A stretch of 64,000 nucleotides of DNA from Dysidea avara (Eukaryota; Porifera; Demospongiae; Dictyoceratida; Dysideidae). The notes under the pieces are model-generated. The model saw nothing but the letters and a program-made list of their open reading frames with translations, did not search any database and was not told where the DNA came from. The DNA lies in contig NC_089276.1 in NCBI RefSeq assembly GCF_963678975.1, forward strand, positions 3,059,445 to 3,123,444. The letters run 5' to 3'. This document shows, piece by piece, positions 22,001 through 32,622 of the stretch; within the stretch, counting starts at the first letter, position 1, and every line of letters starts with the position of its first letter. The translations under genes were made by a program, and so were the position numbers.

Positions 22001-24220
22001 CCCCAATGGAAAAGTAAGCATTTAATTTTTATATTTACTCTTAATGTGTTAATACATGCTTGGGGGGAAGACAAACCTCTAATATGACATCACCTGTTCA
22101 ATTCGTAGCTATTATAGTATCAGAGATATCTTAATGATACAAGTACTACCCATGATATCAGTCATTGTGCATCAGTTTAATGTGGCCATATTGTTCAAAA
22201 CAAAATAATTAACAGGCATTATAACCAACACACATTTTGTGGGTTGGCAGTTTCAATAGATCTATGCTACCTATGTATAAAAGTAAATTTGACCTACTGT
22301 AAAGATTATATAGCTATTGTTGTGTAATTCGCTATGTATTTTACACTTTAATATCCTTTTATTCAGGATTGCGGAATTGATATCACTGAACCTTCAACAT
22401 CTGGTGTTGACAACGCTATATCATCAACAGCAGCAACTGTACAGAGAGTGGAAAGAGCAGGTCTGATTATTGTATCCAATGATATTTAATATTAGTACTA
22501 CACATGTACAATTTAGGCAAGAAGAGATCTTGGTGTAAATGTTGTGGATGTGTACAAGATGATTGCGGTGACTGTTGTAACTGCAAGGATATGAAACGGT
22601 TTGGTGGCCCAGGAAAGAAAAAGAAGAGATGCAAGCATCGTCAATGTTTAAACACTGGTACTTATCCAATGGTTAAATCCATGTACATGTGTCATCACTG
22701 TATGAATTTATAGGCAGGACATCACATCAAAAGTTACCAGCTGTAGTCATGCCTGGAGTACAACCAGCCAAGAAAACAGAAGTATTTATTTAATGTGTAT
22801 TACTTGATAGCCACTTGATTAATTAAGAAATCATTTACCATAATAGTAGGAAGTGTTGTTTATGTATTATGCAAACTATTATTTTAAGTGATTTGTTAGA
22901 AGCAAGCATACTGTATGTAATACCATACGCAAGAAAATTTACTTTGACGTCAAAAAAATTGATGAATTCTGGCTTGTAAGGATTTGATGAAAAAAGGTGA
23001 CGAATCACTTGGACTTGCTAAGCGCTTACATAATATGGCTGCCTTTTACATGCTTTTGCTTAGCACAAAGTGGAGAGGCACTTAATTGGTAAGCATTTTG
23101 ACAAATTGCTGTGATTTGTCAATGTTTTGATGTCAAAATTTCCTTGCATATAGTAATGCTGATACCAGCTTATTTGTTGTTGTAAATTAACTTTCTATTA
23201 AATAAAACTATCTGAATATATAGGGCTGAAAATATATGATCTGGCAACTAATGGATATTTATTTTTAGGTATCATGCACTTCCCTAGACCAGTTAGAGGA
23301 TTCAACAGTATTAAATGTTGAAGGTATGTTGTATATAAACAAGGGAAAAAACACACGCACACACTAACCACTGATACGATTACATTACAATAATTGTTGA
23401 CACTTCATGTGATAACTTCACATGATAAATCAAATGAAGTTAAAATAATACTTGTATGAGGATGGATGCACTGTTAATTTACAATTAGTTTACTGGTTTA
23501 TACAATTATTGTAGTGAGAGGCTATTATAGTGCAAACAGTATGCATGACTGTATGTAGTTGATTGATTGGTTTCTATAGAGGAGCTGCCACCTGATAAAA
23601 GCATTGTCATCACAAATATGGAAGATACCCCAAAGGTAATCACCATAATTTGGTTGATAGACAATATATAACCTCTCTGTTGAACGTAGGCTACTCCGAA
23701 CAATGAAATGGTAGTACTGAATGAGATGAATCGTCTTGTTAAACCTATCATAGGCGATGGGAACTGCTTCTACCGCTCAGTGGCTCAAATTGTTTACGGT
23801 GATGAAATGTTACATGGAAAGATCAGGGAGTTGCTGGCTGATTTTATATCTAGGAACCGGACTCATTTTCAACCATACATTGATGGAGACATGGTTGAAT
23901 ACATAGCGAGAGTGCGGCTAACGAGGGTGTGGGGAACAGCTGTGGAGCTGTTAGCAGCAGCCTCACTTTTTGATATACCCGTGTATACATTAGTTCCTTA
24001 CAAAGACACTTATCACTGGCTGTGCTACAAGCCCCTGGAGAATGCTAAGCTGATCTACCCAAAAGAGCCTCCTCCTTCACGGCTACATCACATAGATCAC
24101 TTTGAACTCCTTAATGTGCATGGCTGTCATTATGATGTTATTGCTTCTGAAGATGGAGGAGTATACATGCTTGACAGACCCCTGCTTAGTAAAACTGAAG
24201 ATTTCCTTAGCTTAGATTAA
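19071..24220 (+). CDS. MULE transposase-SWIM-CXXC-OTU fusion protein, spliced
   Basis: Ten exons can be read with matching phases: 19071-20462, 20652-21486, 21586-21918, 21972-22013, 22367-22460, 22517-22657, 22714-22781, 23269-23323, 23580-23635 and 23690-24220; all introns are GT-AG. Exon one holds an N-terminal Cys/His region (LDCQYG, then GCCAHIKLRYY) and the MULE DDE core: D in TLIDATYK (19962), D in MSDFSDAE (20145) and C-x2-H in ICDFHREQ. Exon two has E in ETNNGIEAQN and a SWIM finger C-T-C-x8-C-K-H near 21072-21118. The 22517-22657 exon is a CXXC finger (DCGDCCNCKDM, then FGGPG and C-x2-R-Q-C). The last exon is an OTU domain with Cys in GDGNCFYRS (23765) and His in GCHYDVI (24128). 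The second exon is one base too long, within a T9 run (21126-21134), so the copy may be frame-broken or the base an assembly error. About 1,180 residues. Confidence 0.85.
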
Positions 24221-24859
24221 TTGTACGTGCTGCATGCACAACACGTAGTGTGTAAATACTGTACCTGAATAAGACATCTTGTGCTGATGACAACTTTATT
24301 ACATTATATTATTTCTCATGATGGTATAGACAATTCTGTTCTGGATATACAGCTGTGTACAGTATAGTTGAAGGTGTGCATGTGTTTGTGCAGTAATTAT
24401 AAGGTATAATGATAAAGAGCTCTCTAATAGAACTGGAATGAGGGTTCGGAAGCTTTGTAACCTATAAGGCTTTGCAACCTTCAAAATCTGGTTTTAATGC
24501 CAAGTATGCCAATGCCGTGAATGCCAAGTAGACCAGACAGCTCAGCATATTATTAGCTTATAAAATTATTTCAAGGAGGAAAGTGGCTAACAATGAAATT
24601 TAGGCCTCCATGTACATGTGCATTGCTTACATGAAATAATTTAAGATTATACCAGCATTTGAACTCAAGCGTGACTAGTGATACAAGCATTCACAGTGAC
24701 ATAGATGGACATACACAAATAGACAAAAAAAATTGGACTAGAATATTAACATTTAGGTGTTGACTGCTACAGAAAATCACTAACAAGATCATAATAACAC
24801 AGGAAACTCTCCATACTCACACCATATAATATAGCTAAATGCAGCTGTTGTACTAGTCT
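24221..24859. other. 3' flank of the MULE gene
   Basis: AATAAG at 24268 and similar AT-rich motifs could serve as polyadenylation signals, but none stands out. No gene was seen. Confidence 0.3.
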
Positions 24860-25295
24860 GGGGGGACAGATTATGGGGGTACAACCGTAGCATCAGTGAC
24901 AGCTCACACAGTGGGAAACAGAGTCAGACTCAATATGTCAATGCTATCAGGTAGGCTCCAGCCTGGTAGGCCCGGATGGTATACTTAATGATGGCACAGG
25001 ACAAACTATGGACACAGTTAGTATCTCACCAGGGAATATAGCTAAGCTAGTGACTACTGGCCATGGACTGCCACTTCCAATTGAGTCCATCATAATATAT
25101 ACGAGATCATATATCCGATATACGGACTCGGATTTACTGTGAATAAGGCAACATTGCTCCACCGGAGTCCACCACGAGCTTCATGGCATACCAGACCAGG
25201 CGAATTATACCATGAACGTCTTCCCCGCCTGTACTGATAGAACCAGCAAACGTCTGCAAACTTCCTTCTGTATGATGTTAACCCTCCAGTGGTAA
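24860..25295 (+). other. Coding-like segment inside the MULE, possible captured fragment
   Basis: Plus-strand readings in successive frames are protein-like (for example SVTAHTVGNRVRLNMS near 24897, then GQTMDTVSISPGNIAKLVTT near 25000 and HELHGIPDQANYTMN near 25168), broken by stops and frame changes. GC content is higher than in the surrounding intron-like DNA. Mutator elements are known to capture host gene pieces. No family is recognised, and this is weak evidence. Confidence 0.3.
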
Positions 25296-25874
25296 ATTTG
25301 ACCATAGATAATAGACACCCCTACCTGGATTGGAAGCACCACATAGCGCCAATACAAAACTTTGTTAACATCCGCGTTTCGCGCCTGAAGTTTTGTAAGA
25401 TTAATTTCTAATCACAGCGTTGGTTTTGTTGCTCGAATACAGCTCAGACGATTAAACCACTATGTTTAGCAAATTGTTTCGCGGAGGATGATACCTTTTT
25501 CATTGGTATACTGTAACTGTAATGTCTACCGTAAAAAAGTGTAGGAACATGTTTGTGAAAACGACGTAGTCAACAAGTCACAGTCTTGCGTAGGAGTTAT
25601 TACAATTAAGTACTGGGTGTACTGGTAGGTAAATGAGGGAAAAGTATTATCATGGTTGGTGTCTCGAGAGGTATTTTTATATGAACATGTTTTGCTAGTG
25701 AGTACGCGATAGAGCGTATCTCTGTGTAATACAAGCATTAGTTGTTCATAGTGTGTGTACTGATGTATATTACGTAGCTAGTTAGAAAGTTATATGTGAC
25801 GTGGGCATCAATAAATTTGTTCCCTATAATCTATATTTCAGAGCTATTTTGGCGCGAGAGAGTTGGCGGGCTAA

Positions 25875-25994
25875 ATGCCTGGCAAGCGGCAGAAGAAGAG
25901 ACAGGGACCTCATAGCCGAAGCTGTATTGGCAGGAAATTTAAATACGGAAGATTGGAAAGAAAGACAGACTGTACTGCTGTACAGGACTTACAG
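25875..25994 (+). CDS. Possible 5' exon of the P transposase
   Basis: An open stretch ending at a good donor (TTACAG|GTGAAC) lies between the left TIR and the main exons. It starts with ATG at 25875 and is rich in K and R. Its phase does not join the next recognisable exon, so it may be untranslated or alternative. It shows no C2CH pattern of a THAP domain. Confidence 0.3.
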
Positions 25995-26094
25995 GTGAAC
26001 CCTGCTCTGCCATGGATGACTCTTAAAACAATTTTACATTTATTATAAAAGATTTTATGTCATAGATTTGGTTTTTGAATTGATGTGGGAAGTG

Positions 26095-26410
26095 AGACTG
26101 TTCTATAAAGGTGTTTAGACCTCTAGCGACTGTTCTATAAGGGTATTTTAAAACGCTAGTGACCGTTCTATAAGGGTGTTTTAGAAAGCTAGCGACTGTT
26201 CTATAAGGGTGTTTTGAATGCTAGCGACTGCTCTATAAGGGTGTTTTTAAACGCTAGCGACTGCTCTATAAGAGTGTTTTAGAACTCTAGCCTGCTCTAT
26301 AAGGATGTTTTAGAACTCTAGCAACTGTTTTAAGGGTGTTATGAGAGTGTTTTTAGACCTAGCAACTGTTGATCTGCTGACTGTTCAATAAGGGCCTTTT
26401 ATACCTTCTA
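26095..26410. repeat. Tandem repeat, unit about 33 bp, in the P element 5' region
   Basis: About nine units of the type GACTGTTCTATAAGGGTGTT followed by TTAGAACGCTAGC occur with substitutions, becoming more degenerate to the right. It lies between the putative first exon and the first solid coding exon. The unit core resembles the GACTGTTCTATTAGAG motif dispersed elsewhere in the window. Confidence 0.85.
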
Positions 26411-26417
26411 GCCAGTA

Positions 26418-29400
26418 GCAGAAGACCTACATGATGAAGAAGACCTACATGATGAAGACCTACATAATGAAGAAGATCTACATAATGAAGAAGATCTACA
26501 TGATGAAGAAGACTTTCAATCAGTAAAAGAAAGCCTAGAGAAATATGGTTCCCCAAACAGATGGTTTTTTACATATTCTGACGAGAAAGAGGAAATTCAA
26601 TGTTTTCAAGTTTGCCAACAGTCAGCAGCAGCATCATCATCATCGTCCCTGTATTTCTCTCGGCGTGTAGTAGTCAAGAATGATCTCTCTTGGCATGTGT
26701 ATGCTGGTAACCACTTAGTGTCAACAAATAACAGCATTTTGAGTAGCCACTCCATCACAGCTTCCTATACAGTACTGAAAGGCTTGATGCAAGGTGTGAG
26801 TATGGCTACTTTGTGTTGTGGAAATTTTGAAGCTGAATTTATTGAAGTAGCACATCTGAGAAAGGGCAAATTTTTATCACCTAATAATGAACTTGTAGCA
26901 GTTTTAGATGAGAGCATGTGCATCAGTGTAGATGGGATAGAATACTCAGCTACTGTTCGACATGTAAACTGCAGTGTACTGTTAGAGGAGGGGCAGTCAG
27001 TGTGTTTGGTGTGTGTTGAATATCGTAACACCCTTCGATCAATAGTGTCAAGGACCAGAAGACGTAGAATTGTTACAAGTCAATTGACTCATGCCAATAT
27101 TAGATATTTGTGTCGAATGCGTACCCCACACAGATCACCTTATATCCGGTCCCTACAGAAAGCAATCAAGACCAAAAATATGCAAATTAAACGGCTTAAC
27201 ACAAAGGTGAAGAAATTGATGCAATCCAAAGTCTGTGTGGAAATTGATAGCAGCTTGAGCTCTGATATTCAGAAGGTGATTGATGACCACAAAGTATTGG
27301 AAGGTGATGATTTCAAACGGATTTTTTGGGAACAACAGGTTAGGAAATTTAATGTACAGTAAATATGTTACACATACTGTATAGCTAGCTTTGAGTTCAT
27401 GAATACAGCATTGCTCAAATAGCTAAACATGTGTAAGTTGTCATAAAGTTTATATAAATTTTGTGTATTTTTAAGGTGAAAGCAAGCAAAGCAAAGAAGA
27501 GTGGCGTCAGATGGCATCCCCTTTTCATAAGATTGTGTCTTAATATAATGTTAACATCTGGGAAAGCCTATGATGTCATACGTGAATCTGGTTTTGTTCA
27601 CTTGCCATCTAGGAGAACTTTGCGTGATTACACCCACTGGCACAAGATCAGGCCAGGTTTTGATGCTACTGTAGTCAACCATCTGAGAAAGGAGGCCCAA
27701 GTTGATACATTGGCAGATTGGCAGAAGTATGATTTATACCATTACTAAAATGATTTTATGGTAATATTATGCTAATATAGGTATGTAGTCTTATCATTCG
27801 ATGAGATGAAAGTCCGGGAGGATTTAGTGTTTGATAAGACAACTGGTCTGATCACTGGGTTTGTTGACTATGGCACACAGAGCTTGGATGAACGTTTCTC
27901 AGCATTGCAAGAAGAATGTACCCGGACCCTCCCATTACGAAAGCGTACTGTAGCAACACACATGCTAACCATGATGGTTAGAGGAATTTTCTTTAAAATG
28001 ACTTTCCCGTTGTGTCATTTTGCAACCACAGGTATGATGCAGGTCATGTATTACAGTGGAATCTCTCTATTACGGATAATTTGGGACCCAGAATTTTTGG
28101 CCACTTTTTGCTGTAATATAGAGGTTTTCCTCTTTCAGAGATAAAAATTGTATTAAACTAAAACTCTTGTCCTGGTTTTTTTCCATTGTGTCCTTAATTC
28201 AGGAGTTCGTTAAGAGAGGCTCTACTGTAATTCCTTTTAAATGTGGTATTCTAGGTGTTAATGCTAACTACTTGATGTACTTGGTGTGGAGGGCCATTAG
28301 GATGCTTCAGCTTGCAGATCTGCAAGTGATTTGTGTGGTAGCTGATGGGGCTACTCCAAACAGAAGATTCTTTAAGCTCCACAAGATGGAACAATACACG
28401 AAATCAGGAGTAACATACTTTGCCCCAAATATCTGCCGGACACCAGGAGACTATGTCTACTTTATTGCTGATGTGCCACATTTAATCAAGACCATTCGCA
28501 ATGCGTGGCACAATTCACAACATAACAGGAGCCGACATTTAGTGGTGAGTATTGAACAATCATAAGTTAAACTAGCATACCTTTCACTACTTTTAGAACA
28601 ATGGAATTGAAATAAGATGGGCACACCTTGTAGAGCTAGTAGAGAAGGCAGCTACTAACACTTGCCTTCACATAGGAAGGAAACTGACTAGAGAGCACAT
28701 AGTTCTCACTTCCTATTCCAGGATGACAGTTCGTTTGGCCGTTCAAGTTAGTTGTATCAAATGTGTAATACAACTTATACTCAATGTTTGTAGGTCTTAA
28801 GCAGTAGTGTAGCCAATGCTTTTGAGACACTACGTGATCTTAAGAAGATACAGGTGGACACAACAGCAACAGAAAAATTCTGCAGGATGTTTGACAAATT
28901 TTTTGACATATTTAACACGCGGTCCTTGAAAGAAGAAGAAAGAAAGAAGAAACCTGATTTGAGACCATTTAGATCAAGCACAGACCCCAGATTAGAGGCA
29001 TGTAAAATGTTGTTTGAACTGAAATTAATTTGCTCATATTTATTGCTTAGTGGCTACAAACAACTCTCTTGGAGTACCTAGATGACTGGGAGAAATCAGT
29101 AGCAGAAAATGACTCTATACCTAAGGAAAGGAAAGTGTACTGTACTTTACCACAACAGACCTTGGAAGGGATCAGAATATGTGGTATGTTATTATTTTGA
29201 AGATATAAACATAATGCCTCTGTATTGCAGTTTACTCTTACCTGACATGCTCAAAATTCTATTGTCACATGAGAAGGCAGAATATGTTTTGACTGAGCGG
29301 TTTAATCAAGACAGCCTTGAGAACTATTTTGGTAAACAAAGAGCCAGAGGGCATCGAAATGACAACCCTTCAGTTGCTCAGTACATGGACAATGCACAGG

Positions 29401-29525
29401 CACTGATAGTACAGAAGTCAATGGCAAGTGGGGGAAGTAGCAACATTACCAAGACAAAGAGAGCTATAGAATTGTCAGCTGTTTGTATGCCCCTACCAAA
29501 ACGTAGATGTATTCGACCAGCATAG
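26418..29525 (+). CDS. P-element transposase, spliced
   Basis: Exons read by eye: about 26418-27338, 27476-27726, 27781-28031, 28255-28544, 28597-28746, 28794-28997, 29051-29183 and 29231-29525; the sixth intron would be GC-AG. The start is an acidic repeat (DLHDEE units from a 15-bp minisatellite). Then come a basic coiled-coil-like region, the conserved RWHPLFIRLCL and LPSRRTLRDYTHW block, and the RNase H-like catalytic residues: D in SFDEMKV (27800), D in VVADGATPNRRFF (28344), D in IADVPHLIKTIRNAW (28470), and D and E in FNQDSLENYFG (29310 and 29319). These match the P/THAP9 family. No N-terminal THAP zinc finger was found. Near the start of the last exon (29235-29245) the frame needs one base to agree with the family pattern, so this copy may be inactive or misassembled. 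Confidence 0.85.
28054..28227. mobile_element. TA-flanked MITE in a P transposase intron
   Basis: The ends CAGTGGAATCTCTCTATTA and TTAAGAGAGGCTCTACTG are imperfect inverted repeats, flanked by TA on both sides. Related sequence occurs at 41280-41400, and the tip CAGTGGAACCTGTC recurs at 59687. This is the innermost level of the nested insertions. Confidence 0.65.
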
Positions 29526-29591
29526 ACCAACTTTATGTAGTACTGTAAACACATGGATAATTTTATTATTGAATAACATGGAACACATTTG

Positions 29592-30889
29592 TTACTGGAG
29601 TGTCTTTCTCAGGGCTTTTTTGCCCTTCACATTTGTTTTGGAGGCTGTTTTGTATTCCTCAAATAGCCTATTTGCTATAGCAAATCCCCTTACTGTGAAC
29701 CATAGTTCAATGACTTCCTGCAAAAGTCTTAGAGATTTCTCACCTTCTAATTCTGAAATTAGTTCCCAATGGAACAAAATGTTGGCATCAGAGTGTGCCT
29801 CTGTTATCACATACTGTTTCTCATAACCTTTCTCAATAAGTGAATATGTGACCACTTCTATTGCCTTGAAGCAGTTAAATGTATCACTGGACACATGTTT
29901 CAATCCACCACGATCTTGAGTCCTTGTCCACACTTTGACATAATCATAGTATGACGATGTAGATTCTATACTACTGCAATCCTCCCCTAACATTTCCCAG
30001 AGTGCTGCAGCAAACTGTTTAGAATCCTCCCCCTTTAAATTGTCGTGCTTCCAAAGTAATTTCCTGATAATGTATCCAGCTACATAATATATTGCATTCT
30101 CTTCAACTTCATTGAACACTCTCTGGTCAAGTGTGGTGTTCATGGGTACAAGGCTTTCTGACCTCCTTGTGAAAAGCCTTTCAACAATCATCTACAGAAC
30201 ATATATACTATACACTTAATTCGATTTACTCATCAAGAATTTAGTTATTTGTCAACTCAGAAGAATAAAATAGTCTACACTTAGTACATTTGAGAGTATC
30301 ACAGAGAGTAACATAGTATATCTTCCCTTCATTGATTAAACTATGGAACAATCAGAATATTGTTAACGCTCCCACAAACACTGGGTTTTGTAATGAGGAC
30401 ACTTTTATAATTACACCTGTGCATTATTTAATATAATCATACATGATTCCTGCACAGTACACAATATAATTATGGATCATAGTTTGAGTGAAGCTGGACA
30501 AACCAGTGTACACAAGTGTACATGTACCGTATTGTGCATACTTTAGTAGGTGCACAACTATAGCTGGCTACCTGCCAAATGATGGGATCACGGGTTTGCT
30601 CAGTCGTCAATAGGTCTTCTATCGCTTTGGGTAATTTCTCAGCAATGTACAAAAACATGCCCCTGAAGTATGGCTGCTCCTTTTTATTCACTTTGGATGT
30701 TGCTACCACTTCTTCTACTTCCTTGCGGACTTGCTCGTAACATTTTTCAAATTCTCCGTCTCCATCTTCACATATTCGTTGAACAGTTCTCTTCAGCTTT
30801 TCGGTGTACTCTGAATCAATTTTCATTTCTTCAGAATCGAAAATATCTCGCAAAACACTTTTGTAATCAAGAGCTTGTAACTCTGCCAT
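29592..30889 (-). CDS. Second gene of the P element, two exons, unknown function
   Basis: Exon one starts at ATG 30889 (MAELQALDYKSVLRD) and ends at a GCAG|GTAGCC donor at 30572. Exon two runs from 30191 (after TCTGTAG) to a stop at 29592. Both are phase 0, giving about 305 residues. The first half is acidic and helical (KRTVQRICEDGDGEFEKCYE). The second half contains NAIYYVAGYIIRKLLW, reminiscent of the Y-x-A-G-Y motif near the C terminus of several cut-and-paste transposases. It faces the transposase gene with only about 66 bp between the stops, and begins about 80 bp inside the right TIR. No catalytic motif was recognised. It might be an accessory DNA-binding factor, or a domain split off the transposase; both are inference. 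Confidence 0.7.
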
Positions 30890-31063
30890 CACGACATGGG
30901 GCGCGAAACGCGGATAGATTGGGGGGCGCTTAGAGGTTTCCAATCCAGGTAGGGGTGTCTATTATCTGATTTGACGAAGTGATAGAGTCTAGGCTAATAA
31001 GCGCGTGTAAAACAACAATTATCTCACGTGCTGACATCAGGTTGGGTGAATAAATTGATTCCC

Positions 31064-31259
31064 TATCTGAAAACGTTCGCGATCAGGACCGTAACGAACT
31101 GAAACTATCCCGGATTGCCGTGATGTCGACGGATTCCCTTCAGCTCGAGCATACACAACACATGCCACAGTATTCTCACGTGATTAAACATTACATAATA
31201 CATTCTAAATAGTACACACTAATTCTAAATAATAAGCGCTATATAACCTGTTTTCTACA
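31064..31259 (-). repeat. 3' LTR of BEL/Pao
   Basis: This is a 196-bp match to 37206-37401 with one visible difference (TTTTCTACA against TTCTCTACA). In the element's orientation it starts TGTAGAAAACAGG and ends TTTTCAGATA. The MULE TSD equals its last ten bases, which also appear displaced at 18292-18301. Confidence 0.9.
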
Positions 31260-32622
31260 TTTTCTCCGGGGGGCGGCGTAGTGTATTAGTCCACTCTGAA
31301 ATTGTCTTCATAGCTCTAGTAGCAGCTGCTCTCTTAGGTCTTGGTAGTACTGGACCATCACTTTGAACATCAGTATTAGATTGTTGTTGCATACTTACTG
31401 GGGTTGAACTATCCTCTGTACTCTCTCCAGTCAAATTGTTATTTGGATTGCTGACAACTTCCAACGGATATAGTCTGGTGATGGGTCTATTAGTCTTGTA
31501 GTTAGCAGTTGAAATGTGGGCTGAGCGAACTAATCCATCATTTCCCTCGACTAGATCATCCACTATAGCCAACTTCCAGTGGAGTCTTGGGGTGTCATCA
31601 TGGACCAACACAACATCACCCTTCTTGATGCACTGTTTGTTATTTCCTGAAGCTTTGTGAAATTCTCTAAGGGCAGTTAAATATTCCCTTTTCCAACGAA
31701 GCCAGAACTGTTGAATAAGTCTTGAGTGCTTGTTTACAGCCTTTCTCATGTCTTTGTCAGTCAAGTAGGATGGATCAGTGATCTCCTCCTGGTCATCAAT
31801 AGGGTGTGGAGCAGACACTATTCTTCTGCCGTACATGAGGTGAGCCGGGGTAAGAGGTTCAGGGTCGGAAATATCGGTAGACACATAAGTAAGTGGTCGA
31901 TCGTTAAGCATGCTCTCAATCTCGACAACAACTGTCTCTAAAACTTGCAGTGATACAAACGTTCTTCCTAGGGTTTTCTTTACTGCCTACTTTGTGAGGC
32001 CTATAAGGCGCTCCCAAAACCCCCCATACCATGGGGCCCGTTTAGGTATAAAACTCCATGTGACATGTTGACGCCCCAAAGCTTCCTTCAGATCATCAGA
32101 TTCAAACAGTTGCTTAATTTCCTCCGCAGCAGCAAGATAAGTAGAGGCATTGTCAGATAGCATCTGTGTTGGGAGTGACTTTCGGCTCGAGAATCTACGA
32201 AAAGCAAGTAAAAAACTATCCACAGTTAAGTCATGTACAATTTCTAAATGAACTGCCCTAGTACAGGCGCAGGTAAACAAGCATATGTAAACCTTCCTCT
32301 CTCCTGTTGTGTCTCTTACATACAGTGCCCCAGTGAAGTCAACTCCTGTGACTTTAAATGGCTGAGATGCTTCTACACGCATTCTTGGTAACGGTGGAGG
32401 ATCTGGAGCTTGGTAAGGTTTACCCATGAGTCTATTGCATGTCACACACTGGCGTAGCTGCTTCTTGACACGTTGTCGAATAGTCGGAATCCAGAAGACT
32501 TGTCTCAACGCGGTTACGGTGGTACTGACTCCAGCATGGTGAAGCTTCTTGTGTGTTTGTTGTATAAACATGTCAGTCAGTAAGTGTTTGGGGGGGTAGT
32601 AGAATTGGAAATTTGGCAGCAT
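31255..32622 (-). CDS. pol: BEL/Pao integrase and C-terminal region, one internal stop
   Basis: This continues the polyprotein. It shows an H-H-C-C zinc region (KLHHAGVS, then QCVTCNRLMG), a DDE core with D in TGVDFTGAL, D in MLSDNASTY and E in YGGFWERLIG, and the conserved C-terminal MLNDRPLTY and DVVLVHDDTPR blocks typical of BEL/Pao. An in-frame TAG (31989-31987) follows the catalytic E by about seven codons; the same frame continues on the other side to the stop at 31255. It overlaps the upstream frame and is linked to it by a one-base shift in a C7 run (about 32584-32590). Otherwise it is intact. Confidence 0.88.

Larger units (their letters stand above)
25303..30968 (+). mobile_element. 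P element, 5.7 kb, two convergent genes
   Basis: The ends are CATAGATAATAGACACCCCT at 25303 and the reverse complement of CAGATAATAGACACCCCTAC at 30968, matching over about 29 bp apart from a two-base gap near the tip. The outermost CA agrees with known P elements. The flanks carry ATTTGAC at 25296-25302 and 30969-30975; P elements normally duplicate 8 bp, so one base has probably changed. An inner inverted repeat TCCGCGTTTCGCGCC lies at about 25371-25385 and 30903-30917, comparable to the internal transposase-binding repeats of Drosophila P. The element sits within the MULE. Confidence 0.9.
18302..31063 (+). mobile_element. Mutator-like element (MULE), 12.8 kb with nested P element
   Basis: TIRs of about 40 bp start GGGAATCAATTTATTCACCC at 18302 and end with the reverse complement at 31063. 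Inner parts match with one or two differences (CAACTTGATGTCAGCACGTGA against its partner at 31022-31043). A perfect 10-bp TSD TATCTGAAAA lies at 18292-18301 and 31064-31073; 9-11 bp is the hallmark of Mutator elements. Without the P element (25303-30968 plus one TSD) the MULE is about 7.1 kb. It carries one spliced gene with transposase, CXXC and OTU parts. Confidence 0.92.

Noticed and set aside
23506-23751. Minus-strand open frame across the OTU region
   Set aside because: It is a shadow of the spliced plus-strand exons, which have matching phases and catalytic motifs.
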